In this document: piece by piece, positions 48,808 to 57,204 of the stretch
Layout of the letters: every line of letters starts with the position of its first letter
Position numbering within the stretch: the stretch's first letter is position 1
DNA from: Actinokineospora xionganensis
GTDB taxonomy: Bacteria > Actinomycetota > Actinomycetes > Mycobacteriales > Pseudonocardiaceae
DNA length: 64,000 nt
Assembly (NCBI RefSeq): GCF_014323725.1
Contig: NZ_JABVED010000025.1
Coordinates: 1 to 64,000, forward strand
Direction of reading: 5' to 3'
Notes under the pieces: generated by a model
The model's database searches: none
Told to the model about the DNA's origin: nothing
Seen by the model: the letters and a program-made list of their open reading frames with translations, nothing else
Position numbers and translations under genes: made by a program

Positions 48808-49455
48808 GTGGACGAGGCAATCAGTCGCGAGGACGTCGCGGAGTCCGACCTCATGACCCGGCGCGGCAAGTTCCGGGCAGTCGCCTTCCGCGACGGCCAC
48901 GAGCACATGGCCCTCGTCTACGGAACGGCGCGGCCGCGGGAGAACGTGCTCGTCCGGGTCCACTCCGAATGCATGACCGGCGACATCTTCGGCGCCATGC
49001 GCTGCGAATGCGGCGACCAACTCGACGCCGCGCTCGACCGGATCGTCAGCGAGGGCAGCGGCGTGTTCGTGTACCTGCGCGGGCACGAGGGGCGCGGGAT
49101 CGGGTTGCTGGCGAAGGTGCGCACCCACGTCCTGCAGGACGAGCAGGGGCTCGACACGCTGGATTCGGCCACCACACTCGGGTTTCCGATCGACACCAGG
49201 GACTACACCCCGGCCGCGAGGATCCTCAAACACCTGCGGGTCCGGTCGGTCCGGCTGATGTCCAACAACCCCGACAAGATCCGCGCCCTGGAGGCGAACG
49301 GCATCGCGGTCGTGGAACGGGTGCCGCTGCTCGTGCCCGCGACCGACCACAACGTCGGATACCTGACGGCGAAACGCGACCGGCTCGGCCACCACCTGCC
49401 GCAAGTGGACACCTTCTCCGGCGACTACTCGTTCGCCGGCGACAACCGCACCTGA
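48808..49455 (+). CDS. GTP cyclohydrolase II paralog with Tyr-to-His substitution
   Basis: 215 aa from GTG 48808 (AAGGGGA at 48797-48803). Opens the imidazole ring of GTP in riboflavin-type pathways. Zinc Cys are present: [20 protein letters not shown] (Cys55, 66, 68). [15 protein letters not shown] and [19 protein letters not shown] match RibA. The catalytic Tyr of E. coli RibA (Tyr105, in KIRAYALQD) is His107 here (KVRTHVLQD). A Streptomyces coelicolor paralog with Met at this place was reported, as I recall, to stop at the formamido intermediate FAPy. The same is likely here. Divergent from the PTPS-like operon. No 3,4-DHBP synthase domain is attached. Confidence 0.88.
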   Translation: MDEAISREDVAESDLMTRRGKFRAVAFRDGHEHMALVYGTARPRENVLVRVHSECMTGDIFGAMRCECGDQLDAALDRIVSEGSGVFVYLRGHEGRGIGLLAKVRTHVLQDEQGLDTLDSATTLGFPIDTRDYTPAARILKHLRVRSVRLMSNNPDKIRALEANGIAVVERVPLLVPATDHNVGYLTAKRDRLGHHLPQVDTFSGDYSFAGDNRT

Positions 49456-49489
49456 CTCGGCCGGAGCCGAGTGCGGTAGGACATGATTG

Positions 49490-49888
49490 ATGGCTGTGGA
49501 GAGCACTCGCGTGGACCGGTGGCTGTGGGCGGTCCGGCTGACCAAGACCCGGCCGGACGCCGCCGCGGCCTGCCGGGGCGGGCACGTGCGGATCAACGAC
49601 CGCCCAGCCAAGCCCGCGACGATGGTGGTCGCGGGCGACGAGGTGCGGGTGCGCGTCGACGGCGTCACGCGGGTGGTGGAGGTGGTGCGAACCATCCAGA
49701 AGCGAGTCGGCGCGGCCGACGCCGCCACCTGCCTGATCGACCGAACACCAGCCCCGACCCCGGAAGCGGCCATCCCCGTCGCACGCCGTGACCGAGGCGC
49801 CGGCCGCCCCACCAAACGAGAGCGCCGAGTCCTCGACCGCCTACGCGGCAGCGCGCCAGACAAACGAGTCGCCCCCTCCGGCAAATGA
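49490..49888 (+). CDS. S4-domain RNA-binding protein (Hsp15-like)
   Basis: 132 aa. Residues ~6-60 form the S4 RNA-binding fold: RVDRWLWAVRLTKTRPDAAA, CRGGHVRINDRPAKPATMVV, GDEVRV. A basic C-terminal tail (GRPTKRERRVLDRLRG) follows, as in Hsp15, which rescues stalled 50S subunits. ATG 49490 preferred over the preceding TTG. 34 nt after the GCH II paralog but probably unrelated to it. A long inverted repeat starts within its last codons. Confidence 0.9.
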   Translation: MAVESTRVDRWLWAVRLTKTRPDAAAACRGGHVRINDRPAKPATMVVAGDEVRVRVDGVTRVVEVVRTIQKRVGAADAATCLIDRTPAPTPEAAIPVARRDRGAGRPTKRERRVLDRLRGSAPDKRVAPSGK

Positions 49889-49943
49889 GTTCGACATCGG
49901 GCGCACTCGAATGTCGAACTCACTTGCCTGGCGGGGCGACTCG
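49865..49943. repeat. 33-bp imperfect inverted repeat (intergenic hairpin element)
   Basis: 49865-49897 is nearly the reverse complement of 49911-49943, with 4 mismatches in 33 and a 13-nt loop. The last 11 bp on each side (GAGTTCGACAT / ATGTCGAACTC) are perfect. It begins inside the last seven codons of the S4 gene and carries its stop. It may act as a terminator, but it is longer than needed. Confidence 0.85.
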
Positions 49944-50047
49944 CGGGTGGGGTTAGGGGTCCGCGACCGACGCCTGCCGTGCCGGGCGCGAGACGTGCGG
50001 CGCACTCTGGACTGGGCGACACTGTGAGTCCAGCCGAAAGGAGCGTC

Positions 50048-50230
50048 ATGGCGGTCGAGTTGGTCAGGTCCCGCAGGAATCGGATGATCGCCGGGGTGTG
50101 CGGCGGGATCGCGGAGCGAGTCGGCCGCAAGCCGAGCACCATCCGGTGGCTGTTCGTGCTGTCCTGCATCCTTCCCGGGCCGCAGTTCCTGATCTACATC
50201 GTGCTCTGGGTGGTGCTGCCCGAGGGCTGA
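50048..50230 (+). CDS. PspC-domain protein
   Basis: 60 aa membrane protein with the PspC fold alone: RSRRNRMIAGVCGGIAERVG then IRWLFVLSCILPGPQFLIYI and VLWVVLP. PspC homologs sense envelope stress. ATG 50048 with AAAGGAG upstream. Its 3' end overlaps the convergent membrane-protein gene by 37 nt. Confidence 0.9.
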   Translation: MAVELVRSRRNRMIAGVCGGIAERVGRKPSTIRWLFVLSCILPGPQFLIYIVLWVVLPEG

Positions 50231-51393
50231 CCGACCCACCGGCCGAGGTAGAGGTGGCGGGCGGACAGGTTCACCGCCATGTGCTCGATCAGCGGGTCGA
50301 AGAAGCTCTGCCGGATCCGGGCGTCGGTGGCCGTGGACGTGGCGAAGTAGAGACCCGAGAAGGCGGCCAGGAAGATCGACACCTGGAGCAGCTCGTTGTG
50401 GAACGGCAAATAGATGCCGTAGATCGTGCCGCTGGTCAGGTCGTGCGTGCTCCACGCCTTCATCACCTCGGGGCGCACGGCGAGGCTGCCGAAGGTCACG
50501 AAGATCGCGAACATCAGCAGCCCGAACGCCACCGCCTGGATCAGCTGGGCCAGCAGCAGCACCAGCACCATGTTCAGCCGCTCCACCCGCCGCAGAGGGT
50601 GGACAGCCGCGGGGTGGTCGTCCAAGAAGAACTCGAACGGGGTGCCGGTCAGCTTCGCCGGATCCGCGCCGCGGGGCCGCGACCTGATCAGATCGTGGAG
50701 TTCGTCGGACAGCACGGCGACCATGAACAGCATCGCCAGCACGGCGAAGAAGCCGACGACCCACCAGATCTGGCTGCCGCGCAGCGCGGTGAAGCTCTGC
50801 CAGATCTCGGCGCTGAGGAAGCCGAACGTGGTGAACAGCAACAACAGCGGAAGCGCTCGGCTGGTCAGGGTGCCGAGCTTGCGCAGCTGCCGCACGGCCA
50901 TCCGCGCCGCCCAGGCGAACACCGAGCCCGCGCCGAGAGCGACCAGCACGATCGCCGCCAGCACGATGAGCGCACCCTGGAACACGACGGGCAGGAAGTA
51001 CACGGCGTCGATCAGGTAGCCGAGGAGGGGAATCCCCAGCACGTAGAGGACGATGGCGACGATCGCGGTCATCCGGCCGCGCGACGTGCCCGCGGCGGTG
51101 CTCCGGCGTACCCACGTCATCGCCAGCCAGGCACTCAACGGGGGCAAGACGAGCAAGCCCACCAACAGCGCCCAGTACCCCACCTCGTACGCGGGGTTCT
51201 CCATGAGCGCTTCCCATTCCTCCTGAGTGGCGCCGTCGACGAGGAAGAGCACGTCGGTGAGCAGCTCGGTCGAACCGAGGTACGCCAAGGCAGGGAGGAT
51301 CCGAACGAGCAGCTGGGTCGGTCGGCCCCGCACCACCGCGGGCAGGCCCCGACGCCGAAACCACTGCTCAGCCGTATGCCGCTGAAGATCCAC
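50194..51393 (-). CDS. multi-pass membrane protein of unknown function
   Basis: 399 aa, no family recognised. About eight hydrophobic segments (GYWALLVGLLVLPPLSAWLA, IVAIVLYVLGIPLLGYLIDA, VVFQGALIVLAAIVLVALGA, IWWVVGFFAVLAMLFMVAVL, MVLVLLLAQLIQAVAFGLLM, LLQVSIFLAAFSGLYFA). An acidic loop near residue 230 (HDLIRSRPRGADPAKLTGTP) lies between them. GTG 51393 with GGAGG 4 nt upstream. Convergent with PspC and upstream-linked to a lipoprotein gene on the same strand (38 nt gap). Confidence 0.75.
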   Translation of the reverse strand: MDLQRHTAEQWFRRRGLPAVVRGRPTQLLVRILPALAYLGSTELLTDVLFLVDGATQEEWEALMENPAYEVGYWALLVGLLVLPPLSAWLAMTWVRRSTAAGTSRGRMTAIVAIVLYVLGIPLLGYLIDAVYFLPVVFQGALIVLAAIVLVALGAGSVFAWAARMAVRQLRKLGTLTSRALPLLLLFTTFGFLSAEIWQSFTALRGSQIWWVVGFFAVLAMLFMVAVLSDELHDLIRSRPRGADPAKLTGTPFEFFLDDHPAAVHPLRRVERLNMVLVLLLAQLIQAVAFGLLMFAIFVTFGSLAVRPEVMKAWSTHDLTSGTIYGIYLPFHNELLQVSIFLAAFSGLYFATSTATDARIRQSFFDPLIEHMAVNLSARHLYLGRWVGQPSGSTTQSTM

Positions 51394-51431
51394 ACAACCT
51401 CCGTCCGATCAGAACATCCACAGTGGACGGA

Positions 51432-52217
51432 CTACTTGACGTGCGGCGCCAGCAGGGATTCCCAGCCGCCGACGAGCTGGGTGTACTCCTCGCCGCAGGA
51501 CTCGGCCCGCTCGGCGGGCAGCGAACCCTCGGCGACCAGCTGCTCGAACCGCTTCTCGTCGGAGCCGTAGAGGTAGCAGAGGAAGTTGACCGACCGCTGC
51601 GGGTCGAGTGAGTGCGTGTCATAGAAGGGCAACTCGTCGAGGTCGGTGACCTCCGCGGCGCTGAGCTGGTAGGACTTCGCGACCGTGAGCAGGATGTCCT
51701 TGAACTCGTCCGCGCTGGTGAGGACGTAGGCGGCGAGTTGGTCGGCGACGTCCTCCTCCCGGCCGGTGATCTTGAGGTCCAGTTCGCCGATCAGCACGTG
51801 GCCCGCCTCGTGGTAGAGCGTGCCCACCGCGCTGTTGTAGACCTCGCCGTCCAGGGCTTCGCCCGCGGTGCCGTCCTTGGCGAACAGCAGGCGCTCGGCG
51901 GCGGAGAGCTCGTAGCAGTAGTGGATCGCGTGCTCGTCGGGAAGGTAGAAGGCGTTGGCCTCACCGCATTCCTTCGCCACCACCCGCACATCGCGAGGGA
52001 TGCGCACGTACTCGGTCATGGACTCGGCGAAGTCTTCCAGGACGCGGTTGTCCCGCAGCACCTTCTCCTCGGCCCGGGTGGCGTCGGTCGTCGCGGGCTC
52101 GTAGGTGGCCACGAACCGGCCGGACGCCGGGGCGGGAGGCGCCGCGTCGTCGGCCCCCGAACATCCCGTCACCAGAGCCAGCGCCGCGACCGTGGCACAC
52201 CACCGGAACCTCGTCAT
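51432..52217 (-). CDS. DUF4344 lipoprotein with HExxH motif
   Basis: 261 aa. Lipoprotein signal FRWCATVAALALVTGC, mature Cys at ~18. A zincin-type motif GTLYHEAGHVLIGELDL sits near residue 136 and a Tyr-rich NAFYLPDEHAIHYCYELSAAE before it; DUF4344 is a putative metallopeptidase family. Four further Cys may bond. ATG 52217 starts the signal. Anchored outside the membrane. Same strand as the membrane protein at 50194-51393. Confidence 0.86.
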   Translation of the reverse strand: MTRFRWCATVAALALVTGCSGADDAAPPAPASGRFVATYEPATTDATRAEEKVLRDNRVLEDFAESMTEYVRIPRDVRVVAKECGEANAFYLPDEHAIHYCYELSAAERLLFAKDGTAGEALDGEVYNSAVGTLYHEAGHVLIGELDLKITGREEDVADQLAAYVLTSADEFKDILLTVAKSYQLSAAEVTDLDELPFYDTHSLDPQRSVNFLCYLYGSDEKRFEQLVAEGSLPAERAESCGEEYTQLVGGWESLLAPHVK

Positions 52218-52299
52218 GGCGCGCAGGCTAAGCATGGCTCGCCCGCGGCCTTCGGCACCACACCCGGCACTCACCCGTGCGGGACACCCGCGTCACCCG

Positions 52300-52496
52300 A
52301 TCGAGCACAGGCGCGATCTTCTCGGCAGAGATCACAGAGCCGCCGTGGCGGAGTTCGCGCGCCGCTGCACCGACGACGACGTGCGGATCCAGATCCTCGT
52401 CGGTGTCGTGGACGGCATGCTGCCGCAGGGTTTGCCGCATGACCGCCCGCCGACGAGTTCGAGGCGGTGCTACGGAGGATTCTCGTCGAGCCGTAG
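52300..52496 (+). pseudogene. C-terminal remnant of a TetR-type regulator
   Basis: One frame from 52300 reads IEHRRDLLGRDHRAAVAEFA then RRCTDDDVRIQILVGVVDGM, LPQGLPHDRP; at about 52447 a frameshift continues with ADEFEAVLRRILVEP and a TAG at 52494-52496. The layout and ending match TetR C-terminal domains by eye; the DNA-binding half is gone. It directly precedes the MFS gene it probably once controlled. Confidence 0.5.
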
Positions 52497-52597
52497 CGGC
52501 AGGCTCGCGGACCACTGTGGACCGAAACCTTGCCTTCGCCGGATCGATGACCGAATATGAATCCGAGTCACGTTCCGTCGTGGCGCCGGAGGTAGCG

Positions 52598-53821
52598 ATG
52601 TCACTGCGGTCCGATAGTCGTCGTCAGGTCTCCGGCTGGCTCGTCATGTCGGCCTATGGGTTGGTCAGCGCGGTTCTGCAACTGGTGTGGCTGACCTACG
52701 CGCCGATCACCACGGCGGCCGCGGGCCACTACGGCGTGTCCGAGGGCGCGATCGGTTGGCTGGCGAACGTGTTCCCGCTGCTCTATGTGGTGCTGGCGCT
52801 GCCTGCGGGCATCGTGCTCGACCGCTGGTTCCGGCCGACCCTGGGCGCGGGCGCGGCACTCGTGGCCGTGGGCGCCGGGCTGCGACTCTTCGACGATTAC
52901 GTGTTCGTCCTCGCCGGGCACCTAGTGGTCGCGGTCGCCCAGCCCCTGGTGCTCAACGCGATCAGCAAACTCGCCGACGGGTGTCTCCCGGACCGACAGC
53001 GGCCCGCCGGCATCGCCGCCGCGGCCGCGGCGAACCTCGTCGGCATGCTGGCCGCCCTGATCCTGGGCGCGGCGATGGGCGCCGACGGCCTGCGTTCCCT
53101 GCTCCTGATCGACTTCGGCGCGGCACTGCTGGCGGGCGCGGCACTCTGGTTCGGGCTGCGCGGCCAGGCGCCACAGGAGATCGACACCCCGGCCCGGGTC
53201 TCGGCGGGCGCGCTGCGGGCACTGTTCACCGACCGGAGGACCCGCTCCCTGGGCGGCCTGGTGTTCGTCGGGTTCGGCGTGTTCATCGCGCTCACCACGT
53301 GGCTGGAGCCGTTGCTGAAACCGGCTGGGGTGACCAACGCCGGGACTCTGCTGGCGGTGTTGGTGCTCTCCGGAATCGTCGGCTCCGCGGTGCTTCCCGC
53401 CCCTGTCGTGCATCGGGGGCTGGAACGGCCGGCCTTGGGTGCGACGTTGCTGATCACGGCGTCGGGGTGTGCGGCGTTGGCGATCGCGCCTGGGATGTTG
53501 GTGGCGACCGTTGTCGTGATCGTGGTGGGGTTCCCGTTGCTTGCCGCGCTGCCGATCGTGCTCGACACGACTGAGCGGGTCGTGGGGGCGGCGGGTGGAA
53601 GCACAGGGGCGGCGTTCATCTATCTGCTTGGCAATGCCGGCGGGTTATTTATCGCGGTGGCAGTGGAGCAGTTGCTGGGACGGCCGGGGTGGGCGTTCTC
53701 GTTGCTGGCTTTGGTGGTCGTGGGCGGGTTTGCTTCGTTGCGGAGCCTGGGTAAGGGGACGGACTGGATCCGGGCGGCTTCACCGATCAGAAATCCTCCG
53801 CCACATCGTCAGTTCTGGTAG
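52598..53821 (+). CDS. MFS transporter
   Basis: 407 aa, about 12 TM helices, of the major facilitator superfamily. The loop 2-3 motif A appears degenerate (LPAGIVLDRWFRPTLGAGAA). Early segment SAYGLVSAVLQLVWLTYAPI, ending LLALVVVGGFASLRSLGKG. It might export a small toxic compound; substrate unknown. ATG 52598 chosen for GGAGG 5 nt upstream. The remnant of a TetR-like regulator lies upstream and an ECF sigma gene 31 nt downstream. Confidence 0.88.
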   Translation: MSLRSDSRRQVSGWLVMSAYGLVSAVLQLVWLTYAPITTAAAGHYGVSEGAIGWLANVFPLLYVVLALPAGIVLDRWFRPTLGAGAALVAVGAGLRLFDDYVFVLAGHLVVAVAQPLVLNAISKLADGCLPDRQRPAGIAAAAAANLVGMLAALILGAAMGADGLRSLLLIDFGAALLAGAALWFGLRGQAPQEIDTPARVSAGALRALFTDRRTRSLGGLVFVGFGVFIALTTWLEPLLKPAGVTNAGTLLAVLVLSGIVGSAVLPAPVVHRGLERPALGATLLITASGCAALAIAPGMLVATVVVIVVGFPLLAALPIVLDTTERVVGAAGGSTGAAFIYLLGNAGGLFIAVAVEQLLGRPGWAFSLLALVVVGGFASLRSLGKGTDWIRAASPIRNPPPHRQFW

Positions 53822-53852
53822 CCCCCTCGCACCGGTGGAAGGATTGACGACC

Positions 53853-54860
53853 ATGACCGACGCCAGACCGCTGGGCGCCGACGAGGCCGCGTTCATCGCG
53901 GCGGCCCGCTCCGGCGATACGGCGCGATTCGCTCTCACGACCGAGCGCCACCGGCGTGAGCTGCAGGTGCACTGCTACCGGATGCTCGCGAACTACGAGG
54001 ACGCCCGGGACATGACGCAGGAGACATTCCTGCGAGCGTGGAACAAGCGGGAGTCGTTCAAGGGCCACGCCGCGCTGCGGACCTGGCTGTACCGGATCGC
54101 GACGAACGCCTGCCTCGACTTCCTGGAGAAGCGCGACGACCGCATACCCGTGCCGTCCGAGCTGTCGGACTCCGGCTCCGAGTTGCTGTACCTGCAGCCG
54201 TACCCCGACCGGATGCTTTCCGAGGACCCACAGGAATCAGTGGTGGCGCGGGAGACGATCGAGCTGGCGTTCATCGTCGCCGTCCAGCACCTGCCGCCGC
54301 GGCAGCGGGCGGTGTTCATCCTGCGCGACGTCCTCGGCTGGCCGGCGTCGAAGGCCGCCGACGCCCTCGAGCTGACCGTCGCATCGGTGACCAGCGCACT
54401 GCAGCGGGCGCGCGTGACGATGCGCGAGCGGCTGCCCGACCGCCGCCTCGACTGGCGGACACCTGCCACCCACGAGCTGTCGAATGACGAGCGCGGCGTG
54501 GTGAAGGCGTACATCGACGCCCACGAGCGCAACGACCTCGACGGGCTGGCGTCCCTGCTGCGCGACGACCTGCGCTTCGCGATGCTGCCCGACTCAGGCA
54601 CCTTGGTCGTGACGGCCAAGGAGGCGGTGGACGGCTGGGTCGCCGGTGGGCTCTTCCAGCGCGGCCACGACGACTGGCGCTGTGCCGCCACGACGGTCAA
54701 CCGCATGCCTGCCGCCGCGCTGTACCTCCGCACCCCCGACGACCCGGAGTACCGGCTATTCGCCATCGCGGTCCTGCACGTTGTCGATGGGAAGATCGCC
54801 GAGCTCACCGGATTCGACGCCACCGACAAACCATGGCTGGACCTGCCCCCAACACTGTGA
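53853..54860 (+). CDS. ECF sigma factor with SnoaL-like C-terminal domain
   Basis: 335 aa. Sigma region 2 (residues ~12-85): FALTTERHRRELQVHCYRML, YEDARDMTQETFLRAWNKRE, WLYRIATNACLDFLE. Region 4 (~135-195): VQHLPPRQRAVFILRDVLGW, ADALELTVASVTSALQRA. After it a SnoaL-like domain of ~120 aa (VVKAYIDAHERNDLDGLASL ... FAIAVLHVVDGKIAEL) replaces the anti-sigma partner and is typical of ECF41/56 or SigG/SigJ types. ATG 53853. No anti-sigma gene is adjacent. Downstream 54861-55012 contains no gene I can support. Confidence 0.92.
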   Translation: MTDARPLGADEAAFIAAARSGDTARFALTTERHRRELQVHCYRMLANYEDARDMTQETFLRAWNKRESFKGHAALRTWLYRIATNACLDFLEKRDDRIPVPSELSDSGSELLYLQPYPDRMLSEDPQESVVARETIELAFIVAVQHLPPRQRAVFILRDVLGWPASKAADALELTVASVTSALQRARVTMRERLPDRRLDWRTPATHELSNDERGVVKAYIDAHERNDLDGLASLLRDDLRFAMLPDSGTLVVTAKEAVDGWVAGGLFQRGHDDWRCAATTVNRMPAAALYLRTPDDPEYRLFAIAVLHVVDGKIAELTGFDATDKPWLDLPPTL

Positions 54861-55012
54861 TCGCACATCGTCACGATCAACGACGCCGTCGTCCTCACCT
54901 CCAGTGAGTCGGTCGACAGCTCGCTCGGAACGCGAGGAAGAGCCGCCGGTCACAGGTGAGCGGGCCAGGAAGGAGTTCGACCTGGCCGCACCGGCCGAGC
55001 ATGTGACCGCGC

Positions 55013-55576
55013 TCATCGCCTCGTCTCGTATCGGGTCAGCACCACGCCGCCGGGAAACGTCCGCGTCTCCACGAGGTTCAGGTTCACCCAGTTGTCCAAC
55101 ACCGTGAAGAACGGCGTGCCGCCGCCCACCAGCACCGGACAAGTGGCCAGGGCATACTCGTCGATCAGCCCGGACCGCATGGCGGCCCCGGCGAGCGTCG
55201 CGCCGCCGATGCCCATCGGACCGCCGTCCTCGGCCTTGAGCCGGGTGATCTCGGCGACCGCGTCGTCGGTGACCAGGCGGGTGTTCCAGTCGACCTTGTC
55301 GATCGTCGAGGAGAACACCACCTTCGGTGTGTCCCGCCAGTTCCGCGCGAACCCGATCTCCGCCTGGGTGGCGTCGGGCTGCTGGTCACCGGTCGGCCAG
55401 TAGGAGCTCATCGTCTCCCAAAGCTTGCGCCCGTACAGCGTCAGCTCGCTCGCTTGCTCCTGGCCGAGCCACCACTGGAACAGCTCGTCGCTCGGCCCGC
55501 CCCAGCCGATGTCGCCGCCTGCCGCTGCGACGTAGCCGTCCAGGGTCACGTTCATGCCGAAGATCAGTTTTCGCAT
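55013..55576 (-). CDS. dihydrofolate-reductase-family protein
   Basis: 187 aa of the RibD C-terminal/YwjB-type reductase family: KLIFGMNVTLDGYVAAAGGD at the start, LTLYGRKLWETMSSYWPTG, KVVFSSTIDKVDWNTRLV, GIGGATLAGAAMRSGLIDEY and ending TFPGGVVLTRYE. The actual substrate is not known; these proteins are scattered singletons in actinomycetes. ATG 55576 with GAGAGG. Same strand as topoisomerase IB upstream (68 bp gap). Confidence 0.9.
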   Translation of the reverse strand: MRKLIFGMNVTLDGYVAAAGGDIGWGGPSDELFQWWLGQEQASELTLYGRKLWETMSSYWPTGDQQPDATQAEIGFARNWRDTPKVVFSSTIDKVDWNTRLVTDDAVAEITRLKAEDGGPMGIGGATLAGAAMRSGLIDEYALATCPVLVGGGTPFFTVLDNWVNLNLVETRTFPGGVVLTRYETRR

Positions 55577-55644
55577 CGTCGCAGCCTCTCGTGAGTCGAT
55601 CTCACACGTACAGACGGGCGCGGCGCGGAAACCTCATCGCGATC

Positions 55645-56658
55645 TCATCGCGATGATCGCAGCAGGCGTAGTACCGCGCGTTCGATACGATCTCGGATCT
55701 GCGGGTTCTCCAGGTCCTGGGTTGCCAGTTTGCGCAGGGTCGCCTCGATGGTCTTCCCCTCCTCGAACAGCTCCGAGACCCTCGGGTCCACATAGGACCT
55801 CCTCGCGACCGCTGGTGTGTTGCCCAACTGTTCCGCCACCGCCCGCATCACCTGGGCCTCTGCCCGCTTGTTTGCCGTCCGGGATTTCGGCGGGTCCTGG
55901 GCCGCGAACTCGGCTGCCGCCAGGACCGTTGCCGTCCAGGTGCGCATGTCCTTGACAGTGAAGCCGTTTCCGGCCAGCTCTCGAAAGCGGTCGTTGACCT
56001 CCGCCGCTCGCACCTCGTGGCGTTCTCTGCCCGCGCGGTAGGCGAACAGGCGGTCGGTGTCGGCTCGGCCTCGGCGTAGGGCGGTCACCAGTCTGGCCAG
56101 GTCCGGGTCGCGGATCACCGCCAGGCGTTCGACGGCGCTCTTCGCGGGGAAGCAGAACCTCACCTCGCCGCGGCGCACCTCCACATGTTCGCGCAACAAC
56201 GTGGCCACGCCGTGGGAGTCGTTCTCCTCGGCGTATTCCTCGCCTCCCGTGCGGAAGACACCGCGGTCGAGGATGCGCAGGGCGCCCGCCAGCACGCGGT
56301 CGCGGCCGAGGCCCGGGGACACCAGGTCATCGTGCACCTTCCCGCGGATCCGGGGCAGGCGCGCGGCCAGTCGCAGGACGCGCTCGTGTTTCTCGTCGTC
56401 GCGGTCGCGGCGCCACTGTTCGTGGTACAGGTACTGCTTGCGGCCCGCGTCGTCGATGCCGACCGCCTGGAGGTGGCCGTTGGGGTGCGGGCAGATCCAT
56501 ACCTCCCGCCACGCGGGCGGGATCACCAGCGTCCGGATGCGGTCGAGGTACTCGGGGTCGGTGACCGGCGCCCCGGTGTGGTCCACGTACCGGAAGCCGC
56601 GGCCGTGGCGCACCCTGCGCGCGCCCGGGCCGTCGGGATCGCCGCGTCGCAGCCGCAT
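55645..56658 (-). CDS. DNA topoisomerase IB
   Basis: 337 aa poxvirus-type (eukaryotic-like) topoisomerase IB, which nicks one strand through a 3'-phosphotyrosine and relaxes supercoils. N-domain: GFRYVDHTGAPVTDPEYLDR, LVIPPAWREVWICPHPNGHL, GIDDAGRKQYLYHEQW. Catalytic domain: FTVKDMRTWTATVLAA (Arg), and nucleophile Tyr in TPAVARRSYVDPRV. Length is typical. ATG 56658. The stop lies in the palindrome TCATCGCGATGA (55645-55656) beside an 11-bp tandem repeat. Confidence 0.93.
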   Translation of the reverse strand: MRLRRGDPDGPGARRVRHGRGFRYVDHTGAPVTDPEYLDRIRTLVIPPAWREVWICPHPNGHLQAVGIDDAGRKQYLYHEQWRRDRDDEKHERVLRLAARLPRIRGKVHDDLVSPGLGRDRVLAGALRILDRGVFRTGGEEYAEENDSHGVATLLREHVEVRRGEVRFCFPAKSAVERLAVIRDPDLARLVTALRRGRADTDRLFAYRAGRERHEVRAAEVNDRFRELAGNGFTVKDMRTWTATVLAAAEFAAQDPPKSRTANKRAEAQVMRAVAEQLGNTPAVARRSYVDPRVSELFEEGKTIEATLRKLATQDLENPQIRDRIERAVLRLLRSSR

Positions 56659-56763
56659 TGCCGATCACCCCTCTCACCAGGGGGAATGCCCTGGCCGATG
56701 GTTTATGAAACGGCCCTCGCGGCATTGGTGTGAAGTCCCCTCGGTCGGGGTACCCGGCTGTCC

Positions 56764-56937
56764 ATGAAGGAAGACCGAGAGTCCAAGGACCCGCTGCCCG
56801 AGGCCGCGGATCCCCTCGAGGACTTCGCCGAGTCGGCCGGCGACGACGTGCGGATCGAGGGTCGCACCGCCCGCGCGACCGACGACCTGGACGAAGATCC
56901 GAAGCCGGACAAGAACGTCCAGGAACCACCCGACTGA
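56764..56937 (+). CDS. small acidic hypothetical protein
   Basis: 57 aa, highly acidic and Pro-rich, with no hydrophobic stretch (starts MKEDRESKDPLPEAADPLED, ends NVQEPPD). No family recognised. The only visible support is a continuous, codon-biased frame with a downstream ribosome site for the next gene 24 nt later. It has no strong ribosome site of its own. It may be intrinsically disordered. Confidence 0.5.
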   Translation: MKEDRESKDPLPEAADPLEDFAESAGDDVRIEGRTARATDDLDEDPKPDKNVQEPPD

Positions 56938-56961
56938 CCCCCGCCCGAGGAGGAGATCTCG

Positions 56962-57201
56962 GTGACCGCCCTGCCCCCTGACCCGGATCCGGATCGCACG
57001 CCCGGCCTGCAACCGGGTGGCGGCGTCCGTCCCGGTGACACCCCGCCGGAGTCCGGCAGCACAACCGAAGGCCTTTCCCGCCGCGAGCGCTGCCCGTCGC
57101 GGACGATGGCCGTGGTCACCACGATCTTCGTGGTGTTGGTGACCATCGCCATCGTCGCCCTGGTGATCGCCCAGCTCACCGGGATCGCGAAGGTGCTCTG
57201 A
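56962..57201 (+). CDS. DUF6480-like small membrane protein
   Basis: 79 aa. Starts GTG 56962 with GAGGAGGAGA ~6 nt upstream. Pro/Gly-rich N-terminal half (PDPDPDRTPGLQPGGGVRPG DTPPESGSTT) then one C-terminal TM helix (AVVTTIFVVLVTIAIVALVI). The layout matches small actinobacterial DUF6480 proteins. Its stop is 3 nt from the stop of the convergent CocE-family gene. Confidence 0.72.
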   Translation: MTALPPDPDPDRTPGLQPGGGVRPGDTPPESGSTTEGLSRRERCPSRTMAVVTTIFVVLVTIAIVALVIAQLTGIAKVL

Positions 57202-57204
57202 GGC

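Noticed and set aside
54861-55012. Possible gene fragment after the ECF sigma gene
   Set aside because: A frame reads EEEPPVTGERARKEFDLAA but I recognise no family and it has no proper start; left unannotated.
55633-55656. Tandem CTCATCGCGAT and palindrome TCATCGCGATGA at the topoisomerase stop
   Set aside because: Short and includes coding bases; probably chance or a minor hairpin, so not listed as a feature.
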